Positions 12,486 through 23,195 of a stretch of 64,000 nucleotides of DNA are shown here, piece by piece. A model generated the notes under the pieces. It saw only the letters and a program-made list of their open reading frames with translations. It was not told where the DNA came from and searched no databases. Numbering within the stretch: the stretch's first letter is position 1; every line of letters starts with the position of its first letter. Both the position numbers and the translations under genes were made by a program. The stretch is from positions 62,001 through 126,000 of the forward strand of contig LATX02000249.1 of assembly GCA_001466705.2 (NCBI GenBank), given 5' to 3'. The stretch is from Moniliophthora roreri. Lineage: Eukaryota > Basidiomycota > Agaricomycetes > Agaricales > Marasmiaceae.

Positions 12486-12676
12486 TAGGGTTGCCACCAG
12501 CTCAGCTCAGCTTGCTCTGGCTTGCTTGCAGCAGCTCAGCTCCCCCCCGGCTCAGGGAGCCAATATCATATTTGGCTTGGCTCCAAGAGCTGCTTTGAGC
12601 CACTGAGCCAACGGCTTCCAGGCTTTTTTTTTCTTCACCGTAGATAAGACAATGTTATCAAAATAGCAGAAGAATG

Positions 12677-15400
12677 TTAAATATATATGAACTTTTCTAC
12701 AGAAGAAACCACTGGTAGGTCAACAAAGGAAATGTCTGGTAGGTTACCTCTGTAAGTGTCAGGATCAGCTGTATCTGGAACATGCTCCTCATCCTGACAG
12801 ACTATTGCTTCTAGCTCTGTTACCTCGACACTATGCTTGTACTGCTTTGTGAAGTCAAGTGGACTATTTTGCTTGATAGAATTCTTCAAGATCTGTATTG
12901 CTTCCATAAGCTCAGCGCCCAACCATGTGTGAAGGTCAGTCTTGGTGCACCTCGAGGATGAGAACAGTCGCTCGCAGGGCACTGATGTACCTTGAATTGG
13001 AAGCAGGTCCATAGTGAGTGCAAAAATAGTTGGATATTTCTTGCAATTAAGCTGATGTGAGAGTAAGTAAGATGTATAANCGTTCCTGCGTCCAAGCTGA
13101 AGGATACTTCATGCCCAATCATCATCCTGTTTGCCTGAGGAAGATGCTTGAGATGGCTGTGGCTGTGGGTCATTCGTATGGAGGTTACTGCCTCCAGAAC
13201 GTCTTTGTCGTAGCTGCATTATATTGTAAGGCTTCTGAACAATTATAGAACACCTAATTACTTACCTTAGCATGGAAGGTATCAAGGATATTGGCCTTAT
13301 GATACCGACAATTCTGCTCAATCCAATCCAGCTTGATGTTTGGGTGGATAACTACTACCAAGTCAGAATCTGTTGTAACTGCTAAAAGGAACAACCTTAC
13401 GCATAGAGAGGAAGTATGCAGGAACCTTAATGATTCGGTCCAGATACTTCTTGAGTTTGTTGATCCCTTGCTGAATGATATCGACAAAATCTGAATATTC
13501 CTCTTGAAGTCTAATCCAGCGGTTGATGACAGCATGGAAAGCAGGAATGGTGTATGCAAGGCAAGGTGTTCCATCAGTTGAGAGAAAATGTTGGAATGCA
13601 TGAGGCACCTGGAAAGAAGTAAGTAAACACTAAGCGTACATGAAAAGGTGACCTCGAACCTCAAGTATGACCTCGCATACTTCAATTGCCTGCCATTCAT
13701 ACTTGTGGAGTATATATGGTGCTATATCAAGTCCATGCACTTTATCTAGCCGAAAGTCCTCCAGTTGCTAACACAACATTTGAATGGAAGCACACGATGA
13801 AAACACATAATACTCACAGGTCAGAGTTTGAGGGCTCAATATAGCATGTGGTGAGATGAAGACCAGTGGTTTGAGATGTCTTTGACAAGCAGCAGCTCTT
13901 GCCCCTCTCAAGCAGCCGTAACGAGCTTACTGAATGCAATTCTCCGTTGACTGGAAGCCCAGCACTGCATTCAAGTTCAGATCATCGATGCTTCCATGCT
14001 GCCATTCAAGAAATAACTTACCTCACACACCATCCCTCTTGTGCGAGTCAGTACACCAGGCTTATGATTTGCAGGAAGGGTACCACCATCCTTAGCTGCA
14101 AAAATAGTGGCCAAGTCGACTTTATCTATCTTGTCCAAGATCACTGTTACAGCCAAGTGAATAATGTGTGCAAAACATCTGAGAAAGTCGTCAGCCCTTC
14201 ATGAAGAGAATATGTCGACACATTACATACCTAATGTGATTGAGGACCTCATCGAAGTCAATTCCCATCCCTTGGAGATGATAACCAAGCCTCCCACACA
14301 TAGTTTCATTGTTTGATGTGTTATCACAGGTAATCCAGCCGATCTGAAGGAATAAGTTAGTCGGATATCGGATTTAGGTTTAGGCACATACCTTCTTCAA
14401 AAGCCCTAAACAGTTGACTAAGTACAAAAAAGCTTCTCCCAAGTGNCAGGACACTGCGCCCATCGTTGCTTGAATCTGAAATATCATCCCAATTGAACTG
14501 TTCACCTGGTGATAGGTCTGTGAAATGCACGATGCTGTGACCTTGACCTTGACTGCGACTGCGACTTCCTGGCTGGTGTAAGGCCGGTGCTGGTCGTGGT
14601 GTTGAAGTATTATCTACACCAATTGGGCTGAAGGCAAAGAGGTCATCTTCATCTTCATCTAAGGAGCGGAAGTCAGCTGCTTGATCGAAACATCATACGG
14701 ATTGCAACTGACAAAGTGAAAGAGGCCTGGAATGTGAAGAATGCCCCCTGGAAGGTTCCCTTGAAGATTGACGACGTCTCGAACGCTCCCTGGAAGGCTC
14801 TCTTGAAGGTTGATGACTTCTCAGAGATCCTTCCTGCTCCTCAGGTGAATGGGTGTCTTCTACATTAGTGTGCCGTGATCTTCTAGGAGGGGGTTGTGGG
14901 TGTTCAACAATGGTATGTGGAATCGGATCACGGCTTGGCGTTATCGGGCATGTTGAGCTGTGTGTGGGAGCACTAGGTGACCTGCTGCGTGCTGCGGGTG
15001 GATTGGCTGTGATAGACCCATATGAGCATACTATGGGCCTGATTGAAGATGAGACATACCAGGGCCACCTTGTTTACCTTTCTGCTTATGGGTATTGCGA
15101 CAGTTGCTTGGCTCCACACTCTCTGCTAGATACCAGTTAGAAAGTGAAAGTATGGAAGATAAAGGCACATACACTGTGCTTCTGCATTAGCTCTCTTTTT
15201 TCCTTTTCCGCATCCAGGCATCGAGCGAAGAGGAGATGTAGAACATAAAGCGATATGTTGAGCCTTTTATAATTACACCAGTCACAAAGTCGTTTGGGTG
15301 ACCTTCAGCATCGTGTTTCTCCAAATTTGCTGAACAGGGATTGTTTTGTGGTCCAATGTTGCGCTGGTGTGTGAACTGGCATAATGGATAACAGAGCTAG
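12677..15400 (-). pseudogene. hAT-family transposase
   Basis: Several minus-strand exons or fragments form an hAT transposase. From the N-terminal side: a region near 15.2-15.35 kb, an acidic and Ser-rich linker (14.4-14.7 kb), IGWITCDNTSNNETM (14.3 kb, the start of the RNase H-like core), LPANHKPGVLTRTRGM (14.05 kb), the frame with PAFHAVINRWIRLQEEY (about 13.5 kb), and finally the C-terminal hAT dimerisation motif PIQGTSVPCERLFSSS at 13.0 kb. The protein would cut and rejoin the transposon ends. Parts lie in different frames; some changes coincide with plausible introns, while the N at 13080 and stops between segments suggest decay or sequence error. I cannot decide whether it is functional, so I list it as broken. 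Confidence 0.75.
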
Positions 15401-15762
15401 GCTATGAAGCAAGAAATCATGAAGTTCCGATTATGTGAAAAGGTGCACGCAAAAGGATGATATGTAAATGGGCATGTGTGATTGTGATAAGACAGATTTA
15501 ATCAATCAATCAGGCTGGTAAAGCGGAAGATATAGCACAAGCAATGTGACAAGATATGACACAGATGTGGGCCAAAGCATGAAACAAGCGGGAGGGAAGA
15601 TAGGAAACTGCCTGTTGAAGTATGTGTAGTGGAGTGAAATGGAGTGAAGCGTGGCATGTGGATGTTCAAAAAAGGTATCTTCAAACATGTAGCCAGGTGT
15701 ATACAACAAGTCCAGAAAGTAAGCCTCAGCACCCAAAATGTGTTCATGTACGTGAATCGAGT

Positions 15763-16559
15763 GACTACAAGTCTGCTTGCATAAACCTCTCCACCATGCA
15801 GGCAACTACAAGTTGCCTATGATGTCAAATTGAGCAGCTGCAAGCCAGCTCAGATTTCGACTGACATTTCTGGTTCTTCCATGACTACAAGTTGATGGAT
15901 ACATCCATCCCGATGACTACAAGTCATCAGAATAGGTTTGAGTGGCTACAAGCCTACTCAAGTACCATATGATGTGCTGATCCCCTCTCGCTGCCATGTC
16001 CTCTATCCCATCGCAAAGCCTTCCTCGACCCAATAATTAGTACTTGAAGCTAAGTGTAAGAAATTAGTGAGAAAATCATGAAAAGAAGAGGTATGCAGCG
16101 TACCTTGCCTGAGAGCAGCTAAAAAGGTGGGGTTTTCATCGAGGGAGAGGACAAGATGATGGCAAACGGTAAGAAATGAAAATGCAGCATGCTGATGAAA
16201 AGTCCATTTCAAACTCTGCCAGCGCTCATGGTGGACTCGGAAAAAAAAATAGACACCTGTATGTGCAATCCCTTTCTCATCATCATCTCACTTCATCTGC
16301 AACCAACCAAAACTGTCGACTCATTGCCTCTCTTCTCAGTCTCGTGGCCGTTTCAAACTCAAAGAGAAATTATATTGGTAAGTAAAGACCTATAGCCTTT
16401 TAATTCAGTGCTCAATCTGTTGATATCTCAGGACTTCTGGTAAGCCTTAGTTGCGGGAACTACAAAAGCGATAGGGTTTTGGCTTGTAGCTGAACTCAGG
16501 CTTGAATCTGACTTGTAGCCAGATTCACTTGCCTTGAACTTGACCTGTGGTCGGTTCAA
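15763..16559. repeat. Cluster of palindromes with constant TACAA/TTGTA core
   Basis: Between the divergent transposase and accessory genes lie at least seven short palindromes whose arms differ but whose 5-base centre is nearly constant. At 15800-15818: AGGCAAC-TACAA-GTTGCCT. At 15912-15928: GATGAC-TACAA-GTCATC. At 15879-15898 and 15938-15961 further TACAA-centred copies with one bulge; at 15831-15852 one with TGCAA. At 16503-16527 the centre is TTGTA, the reverse complement, with 9 of 10 pairs; at 16534-16559 it is CTGTG. The left group has TACAA and the right group the opposite orientation, so the two groups face each other across about 540 bp. This is sequence evidence; function is unknown. 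Confidence 0.8.
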
Positions 16560-16667
16560 ATAGCTGCTGTAGTCTCTCATTCCCTTTGGCTTATTTCTGA
16601 TCTGCCTTTAGCAGTACTCAACGAGGCCGTGATCATTTGGAAGCTCAATTATTAGAAGAGAGGTGGG

Positions 16668-18837
16668 ATGGATTCAGAGGAAATTGGATCACCTACAGTT
16701 GTCAACAGGTCAGAGATAGGTAAGCTTGGTATACCTCCTACTAGACCCTTAGTGCTTACATCTTTCCAGGAAAGCGATATAGTGCGCTAGATGGAAGGGT
16801 CAGCACATTCGTCGATGAAGGACATCTGTTTGTCACATCTCCAAATTCCAATGAGATTTACATTCCATGTCTCAGGAAGCATGAAGTATACATGTGATGT
16901 GACTACTTTTATGGAGAAGATGACCCACTATCCTACTCCCAACCCTTCATCCCTGATCACTGTCATTGGGCTGCTCTCCAGCACCGTCCTTCCTCAGGTG
17001 ATCCTGCTGCCATATGGTGGGATGCTCCTCCAGCTGTTGCCTTCTCTGAAGATGAGAATGGTGCTGCCAAAGGAATGGGCATGTGGGATGCCACATTTTT
17101 GGAAAAGTTCAAGGCCGACTATGAAGCGCTTCAGAGCCGGGTACTCATTTACAGCACGTCCCAGCATGGGAAGGGGCAGGACACCAATAGTTTCATTTCA
17201 GCATTGAGCCCACATTTGGAGCAGGCAATGAACCATCTAACCTCCTTTGCGCTGCCTTATCATCGCACCCACCAACTGTTTTCATATTTCCAGCAGTGGT
17301 ATCTTGAACTCAAGGCGGCACTTGACTGGATTGAAGTGTACCAGCCTTCTATGACGTCCAGAACTATGCGCATCAGCTCCGGGATGGCAGAACCCAACGC
17401 TATGGGTGCCTTTCTCTCTGATGCCACTCATTGTGAGATGTTTTTCTTGGCCGGCCTTCCTTTCTGGTTGGTTAGGCCACACATGCATCACCATTTGACG
17501 TGCATCGACCATGAAGTGGTACCATTGACACCCACAAGCTTGCATATTCAATTGGACCCATTCACAATACATTCAAGGAACGTGGTCTTCTCCGGCACTG
17601 GTAATGATAAAGCTAAAGCATTTGCATTGGAGGATTATGGTCGCTCACTCGTTCGTTTTACTGATCCGTTTTCCATGGCATCCGAACCAGATCATCCAGA
17701 ACCCTCTTTACCTCCTACTAATACATCTTCAGGTGCATGTGGAACTTCTCATTCTCAGAACTGGAAGGGGAAGCGCAGCCATAGCCCTTGTGAGTCATAC
17801 TGATAACTCTTATCTCTCCACCAACTAAAGATATCGCAGACACAAAACCACAGAAGACCAGTACTGATCACAACAAGTTCACCGAAATTAAAGGACCGTA
17901 TACACCTCCTGTTCCCGATGTATGGGTTCAAGCCTTAGGTGCCACTGACCGGTCAAAACAGCCACAGAAGGCAGTCGCCCTGAATTCCGGATATGCCTTC
18001 CCAGAACCAGGTTTAATTCTGTACGCTGGCCTGACGTCTACAGACAGGATGGTCCAATATTTGAAAACATGGTTACATTTCCGCGCTGTGCTCATATTTC
18101 ACCACCAACTCCCGTTCCTTCTACCGACTGCTCCTCCTGCCGCATATGGGACTTGGTCGCCAAAACAGTGGCGTACACTTCTGGCATTACATAACAAGTC
18201 CTCTGACTCAGGAGTAGTTCAAGCTCGCCAAAGGAAATCGGTCAGTGACTTACTCGCTGAGACTCTCAAGTTTGTCAATGTAGATATGGAAGGCAAAGCA
18301 GTCGAAGAGTATCACTTCACTTGGCGGGGAAGCTGCATGGGAATAGGATGACTATCAGAGCCTGCAATCGTGATGGAAATCATTTGGGAACTTTTTGAAC
18401 TCAATTTCTGCTTCGAGTTCCATGCTCTCAATAGCAAGCTTGGCCACAGCAGTGTCCATCGCAATGTTGGCATGCATGACATCACTTCGTTTGAGCCATT
18501 GGTGCAAAATTGTTTTCCAGGATCGACGGGCATCTGGAATCCCACACAGATCAACTGGGCACAATCAAATAATGGTTTGGCAGCATCAGAACTACGTCGG
18601 CATGCAAAGTTCTTTCTTAGGATGCGAGACATTGTGAAGCAGTGGCCAAAAGCGAATCATCTCCCTGTCCTACAATCCACCAAGTCCACTATTGACGAGT
18701 ACTCTGACAATGAACTAGTGGAGATGGAGCAGACGGTTGCTCAATTCTATTGTCAATCGTTCTACAAGACATTTGGGCAACCACCAATCACTCCCCATCG
18801 ACTGGATACCCACCACACACTGGGTGGTCAGTCCTAA
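16668..18837 (+). pseudogene. Transposon-carried accessory protein, two in-frame TGA
   Basis: A long plus-strand gene sits inside the hAT element. A possible start is the ATG at 16668; a 50 bp intron (16720-16769) leads to a frame running KRYSALDGRVSTF, YFYGEDDPLSYSQPF, then the uninterrupted frame from 17075 with HLEQAMNHLTSFALPYHR. A second intron near 17786-17840 joins a frame containing LPFLLPTAPPAAYGTWS and, near the C-terminus, EIIWELFELNFCFEFHAL and FYCQSFYKTFGQPP. The total is close to 690 codons. I know similar hypothetical proteins from Agaricomycete genomes near transposons, without known function. Two TGA codons interrupt the frame, at 16895-16897 and 18349-18351; each could be a CGA codon changed at CpG. 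Otherwise the reading frame is preserved. Confidence 0.65.
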
Positions 18838-19226
18838 GTGCATATATTGATGTTCTAGAGCCTTTTCCTGGCTAAAATCATGTTGATTCCTTGTAGATGC
18901 ACCAATTTCCTTTTTCTTGTCTGTATATCTTATATGCTCGCACCTGTAAATCACTTCACGGACACTACACACACCTCAATACATGTTTTCTTGATACATT
19001 GTTCTCCTTGTTTCTATTGTTTAGGGCTGCTATTCTGATAAGGTACGTTAATCTCTAACCTCCCATATCAATTCTGCGAGAAAAAAATTGCTACCAAACT
19101 TGCAGCTTAGCCACTTGAGTCCGCTCAGGAGCTGCTCAACCAACTGGCTCAGAGTGAGCCGTTTACCTGAGCAGCTCTACCTGGCTCGGCTCCGGTTTGG
19201 CTTGAGCTGAGCTGGTGGCACCCCTA

Positions 19227-21066
19227 GCTGTGTTACACCTATCTCAAGGATCAGAATCCATAATGTTTCACTCTCTCTAATAAATGCTTTCTGGACTATT
19301 TTTCCTGAATACAAATTATTACAATAGGCATGTATCTACCACAAATTCCCATCAGATTTTACTTATAATGCCAATCTAGACTGAAAACCAAAATGTCTAT
19401 AGATTACTAGATTCTTTTAATGTAGATATCTGAGCTTACTGTCATTTAACATATTGCTCACTTTGGCCCTTTACAACCTCTTCCTAAATTCAAACAGTGT
19501 CACATATGCTGTGTTCTAATCACTGCTGATACACTCTTGAAGTGTCTGTGTGTGTGTGTATTCTCACAAAGTTCACATTTTTACCAGTACAAAAGTGTAC
19601 ATTGAGACAAGTTTAATGCCACATGTTGCTAATAGTTGAACCATCAAGTCAAGAAGATAAGGAACTGCAGTAATATTACGCTAGTGCTTCAAGCTAGACC
19701 ATATTAGCCTCTAAGCCTGCCAGAACAGTGTGAAAGAACATTCTGGACAAGCTGAGGCATAATACAGCTTTGACCAAAAAGAGACATGATGACAGATTAC
19801 TCAGTCATTAACTCTAGAAGCCATTGAGACAAGAGATACCTCCAGACTCTCTTTGAGAATACTGTAGAAGAAAGGAAAAGCAGATAGCAGAGTAGAATTA
19901 TCTTACTTTATGCTTGAGGCATCTCTATGGTAGTGTATGACTCTGATATCACAGAAAGAAATATCTCTGATGTGACAATTCACTTGGATTATATTAACAG
20001 AGAATAATCAGAAAAGCACTCTAGAAAGAACACCTAAGGAATAATAGGTGCTAATGTTGTTTGAAGGTTTGGACAAAAACTGGCCTGCCACAGGTGGAGG
20101 CCAGATGCAGAGTTTGGACAAGAACAGTTGTCAGCACACTCAAATAGGTAGATATTGGAGCACTGCATCAGATTACAACAGCCATCTATATAGGACAATG
20201 TAGAACAAGAGCCACTCCCTGCTGCTACAACCACAGAGATTAGCATGCATGTTTAAGTAGAACTTGTAAATGAAAAATTAGAGCAGACTTTAGGAAGCAT
20301 AAAAATGTTCGGAAATAAGCTAATATGTCTGCTATTTGATACTATCAACTCCTAAGTATATATACATCTTCCTACTCAAATTTTGTAATTTGACATGTGC
20401 CAGAAACATTCAGATGGCTGAAATCAGACCTTTGGCAGTTTCTGGAATTTTTTTTCTGATTTTTAGTGATTTTTTAGAGGACATTGGGCCAGTTTAAACA
20501 AAAAGTAGTAAGAGGCTCTGAAAATGGGCATAAACAAAAACTAGCAATTTCTAAACAACATCAGCACCTATTATTAGAGGTCCTTAGTAACCCATCAAGA
20601 AGTCCAACAGCCACAAGCCAGTACCTCACATATAGCCTAGAAACCAGAAAACATTTCAAGGCCAGATCCAGTCTAAGTTCAGAGTTTGAGACCTTAAAAG
20701 CTGTATAATACCATATGCTATCTATATTCCAAGAGTCTTGAACCTTGTAACACTATGCTTGATGCTATAGACTGAGGTTCCAAGCCCTCCAGCCAAGCTA
20801 CAAGTGTTTTCTACAGGATACTGTACTATATGTACCACTTCTGTGACATAAAGACCATTCTGTATCATTACAACAAGAGGTCCACCTATCCATCCACCTT
20901 GTCTTGCTGCTACATTTAATCCTAGTGCTATAATCTATAATTGAGACAGATTGCCTGTGTCTCTTGTGTAGTTTTGGTCAAGTTCAGCATATCAAGTTAG
21001 TGCTTGTCTCCACTAGTATCTTAGAAAGAACAGTTTTCCTTCTATTGCTTGTGCTCTTTAGTCTTA
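19227..21066. other. AT-rich, CpG-poor stretch, no recognisable gene
   Basis: No conserved protein is seen on either strand. Frames of 70-75 residues at 20034-20246 (-) and 20484-20708 (+) resemble nothing known. There is a short GT run near 19549. The composition matches the other decayed transposon stretches. Confidence 0.45.
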
Positions 21067-22359
21067 GAGTTAAGTGACCCACATTGCAGTGCTCAGCAGG
21101 TGCCTTTATATATTACTTAATATATGTCCAAATGTGGAAGTAAGCACCCATGCAAATTTTCACCTTATTGCCATCTCCCATTCTCTTGATGCAGCAGTAC
21201 CAGTAATTGGCCATGTTTCAATGAAAATTCTGTTCTAAAACCAATTACTGACTTTAATAAACACTCTAGGTCCTCCAGACTGCTGAAAATCACTTCTGAG
21301 CTTATCTAATCCACCAAATCCATCCTTATCCAATGCATCTCAGTGATTATGCCTGCAGTGCCCCCAGGAAGAGGCCAAGGATGAAGAGCTCTATGGAATA
21401 TTGCTCTCAAAGTCCTCATGTGCTGTATTGGACACTGTTGACCCTGATTTCCACTATATTCATTGATATGATTGCTACATAGGCCTGAGAACAATGCAGT
21501 CAGCATGATATATGCAATTTCTCTTACAGAACCTCTTCCAGAAGTCTCTAGAACAGCAAACTCAACCTTTTTTGCTCCTGTAATGATGCTGAGCACCCTC
21601 ACCAACATCCCAAGCCTATACATCTCACACACCCATCACTATCACTCATGTCCTATACCAGCCCACTCATGACACATAGGAACATAGGAGGCAAAGTTAT
21701 AATGGAAGGGATGGTTATCATTAAGAGATGAGGCCAACAAAACCAGGCCTATGGTGCATCATACTGTCTGTAACTTTTGTCTACCTTTTCATAAACACCT
21801 AAGCAGTTAAATGACATCCAAACTATTTCCCTGCATCTCTCTCCACCCAGAAACTCTCCTAAAGCCATCTATACACCATAAAGTGCTGCTGGATATAGAC
21901 TGCCCACTGCTGCAATAATGACTTCAATTGACTCTAGACAATACCCGGAGACTGCTTGGTCAAACATCATTCACAGTTCATACCCCCTGTCAATGCCACT
22001 TCCTTGATGTGCCACTTGTTGCAAACACCTTTCTTACATCTTACCATCAACTTATCACCAGTGGATGGGGAACCCTTCTCACAAGAAATACTCATCTAGC
22101 AGAGACATGGAAGCTATTGAACAAGTGTGGGTCAAAATGATTCATTGTGTACTCATTTTATTCATAAATTGATCAATATACACTTAAACTACCACTTTGA
22201 CTCTCTTGGTGGCCCACTGACGACAGTAAATAAAGTTGAGCCAGAGCAACCTTATGCTAGGGTGTGGCTATGCCATGTGCCTTTCTAAATTAGGACATAT
22301 ATTAAGTAATATATAAAAAAAGGCACCCACTGAGCACTGCAATGTGGATTACTTAACTC
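21067..22359. mobile_element. 1.3 kb element with ~63 bp terminal inverted repeats
   Basis: The left end (21067-21129), beginning GAGTTAAGTGACCCACATTG, returns in inverse orientation at 22293-22359 as the sequence ending CAATGTGGATTACTTAACTC. The match runs for more than 60 bp with few differences and a small indel in a T-run. No transposase is visible inside. The minus-strand frame 21306-21632 (108 residues, hydrophobic stretches) may be a captured host fragment, but I cannot name it. No clear target duplication is visible, so the superfamily is undecided. Confidence 0.7.
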
Positions 22360-23195
22360 ACAGACATTATACAGCAATGTACATGCTTGCATTGTCACAG
22401 TGGGTATAAGTCTGCTTAGGGGAGACTATGTGCTCTTGATGTTAATACCTATGCTAGAACCTGTGAGGAGTCAGATTGGCAGTGTCCCTTGCATACATTG
22501 GGTATCTTGTATCTTAAAGGTATCTATTTTGGGGAATATACTCTTTTCTCACCTGAAGTTCCTCTCAAGCAAGTGTTCCTTTGAGTCTCAATCACCAGAT
22601 ATTTTTTTTTATTTTGAATGTATTACTTTACATGGTCTATACCTCAGTTTGAAGAGATAGTCATAAGCCTGTCCTCAAAGTCTTGTGTTATTGAGGTGCC
22701 TTGCTGACAGCCTTGCCTAATACTTTGATTGGTAATACATTGTATAGTTTGCAGCCAGTAGTATAGCTTGATGTATATACTACTGCAGTCCTTTATACTC
22801 TGAATCACTCTCAAAGCAACTCCTTAACTGGCTACTCAACTATTAGTAACACATGGTGTCAAGCTTGTCTTGTTGTACATATTGTACTGGTGAAATTGTA
22901 ATGTTTATAGGAATACACACCTGGTGATTTACAAAGTATATCAATGCTCAGCCACCAGATGATAGTGGTAGGTTTTCTGATGCCTCCTGGATTCAAAACA
23001 AAGAAGGAAATAGAATAAAGTAACATATGCATATAATAAAGCTTTAACCATGCAGCTGTATACAATCATAGTCAAAAAATAGTAAACAGCAATGAGACCT
23101 GCTCTAACATAGTACAAGTAACAAACTAAAGCCTTGACTGAAGACACTAATTAGTTTTAAGTAGTAAATTGTATAGATAGTAACACATACCTACA
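22360..23195. other. 3' flank of membrane gene A, no gene seen
   Basis: This AT-rich stretch follows the stop codon of gene A (which reads leftward). No recognisable protein or RNA gene is present. It probably contains the 3' untranslated region of gene A near 23.1-23.2 kb. Confidence 0.4.

Larger units (their letters stand above)
12486..19226. mobile_element. 6.74 kb hAT-type transposon with accessory gene
   Basis: The left end TAGGGTTGCCACCAGCTC and the right end, in inverse orientation TAGGGGTGCCACCAGCTC, match in 23 of the first 24 bases or so. Both ends continue into AGCTC/GAGCC-rich subterminal DNA, as in the small element at 9673. Inside are a minus-strand hAT transposase (12.68-15.4 kb), a divergent plus-strand gene (16.67-18.84 kb) and a palindrome cluster between them. 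The interior is richer in CpG than the flanks, suggesting a younger insertion. I could not find a matching 8 bp target duplication (left flank ATTGGAAC, right flank GCTGTGTT), so one end may have been rearranged. Ns at 13080 and 14446 mark uncertain bases. Confidence 0.75.

Noticed and set aside
2921..14446. Single N bases at 2921, 8424, 13080 and 14446
   Set aside because: They are sequencing or assembly uncertainties, two of them at repeat junctions, and have no biological meaning; they limit certainty for nearby repeats and the transposase frame.
16668..18837. TGA recoding (selenocysteine or read-through) in the accessory gene
   Set aside because: Fungi of this group lack selenocysteine use and both stops are explained by CpG transitions; no stem-loop expected for recoding was found.
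12478..19234. An 8 bp target duplication for the large hAT element
   Set aside because: Left flank ATTGGAAC and right flank GCTGTGTT agree at only two positions, so no duplication is claimed.
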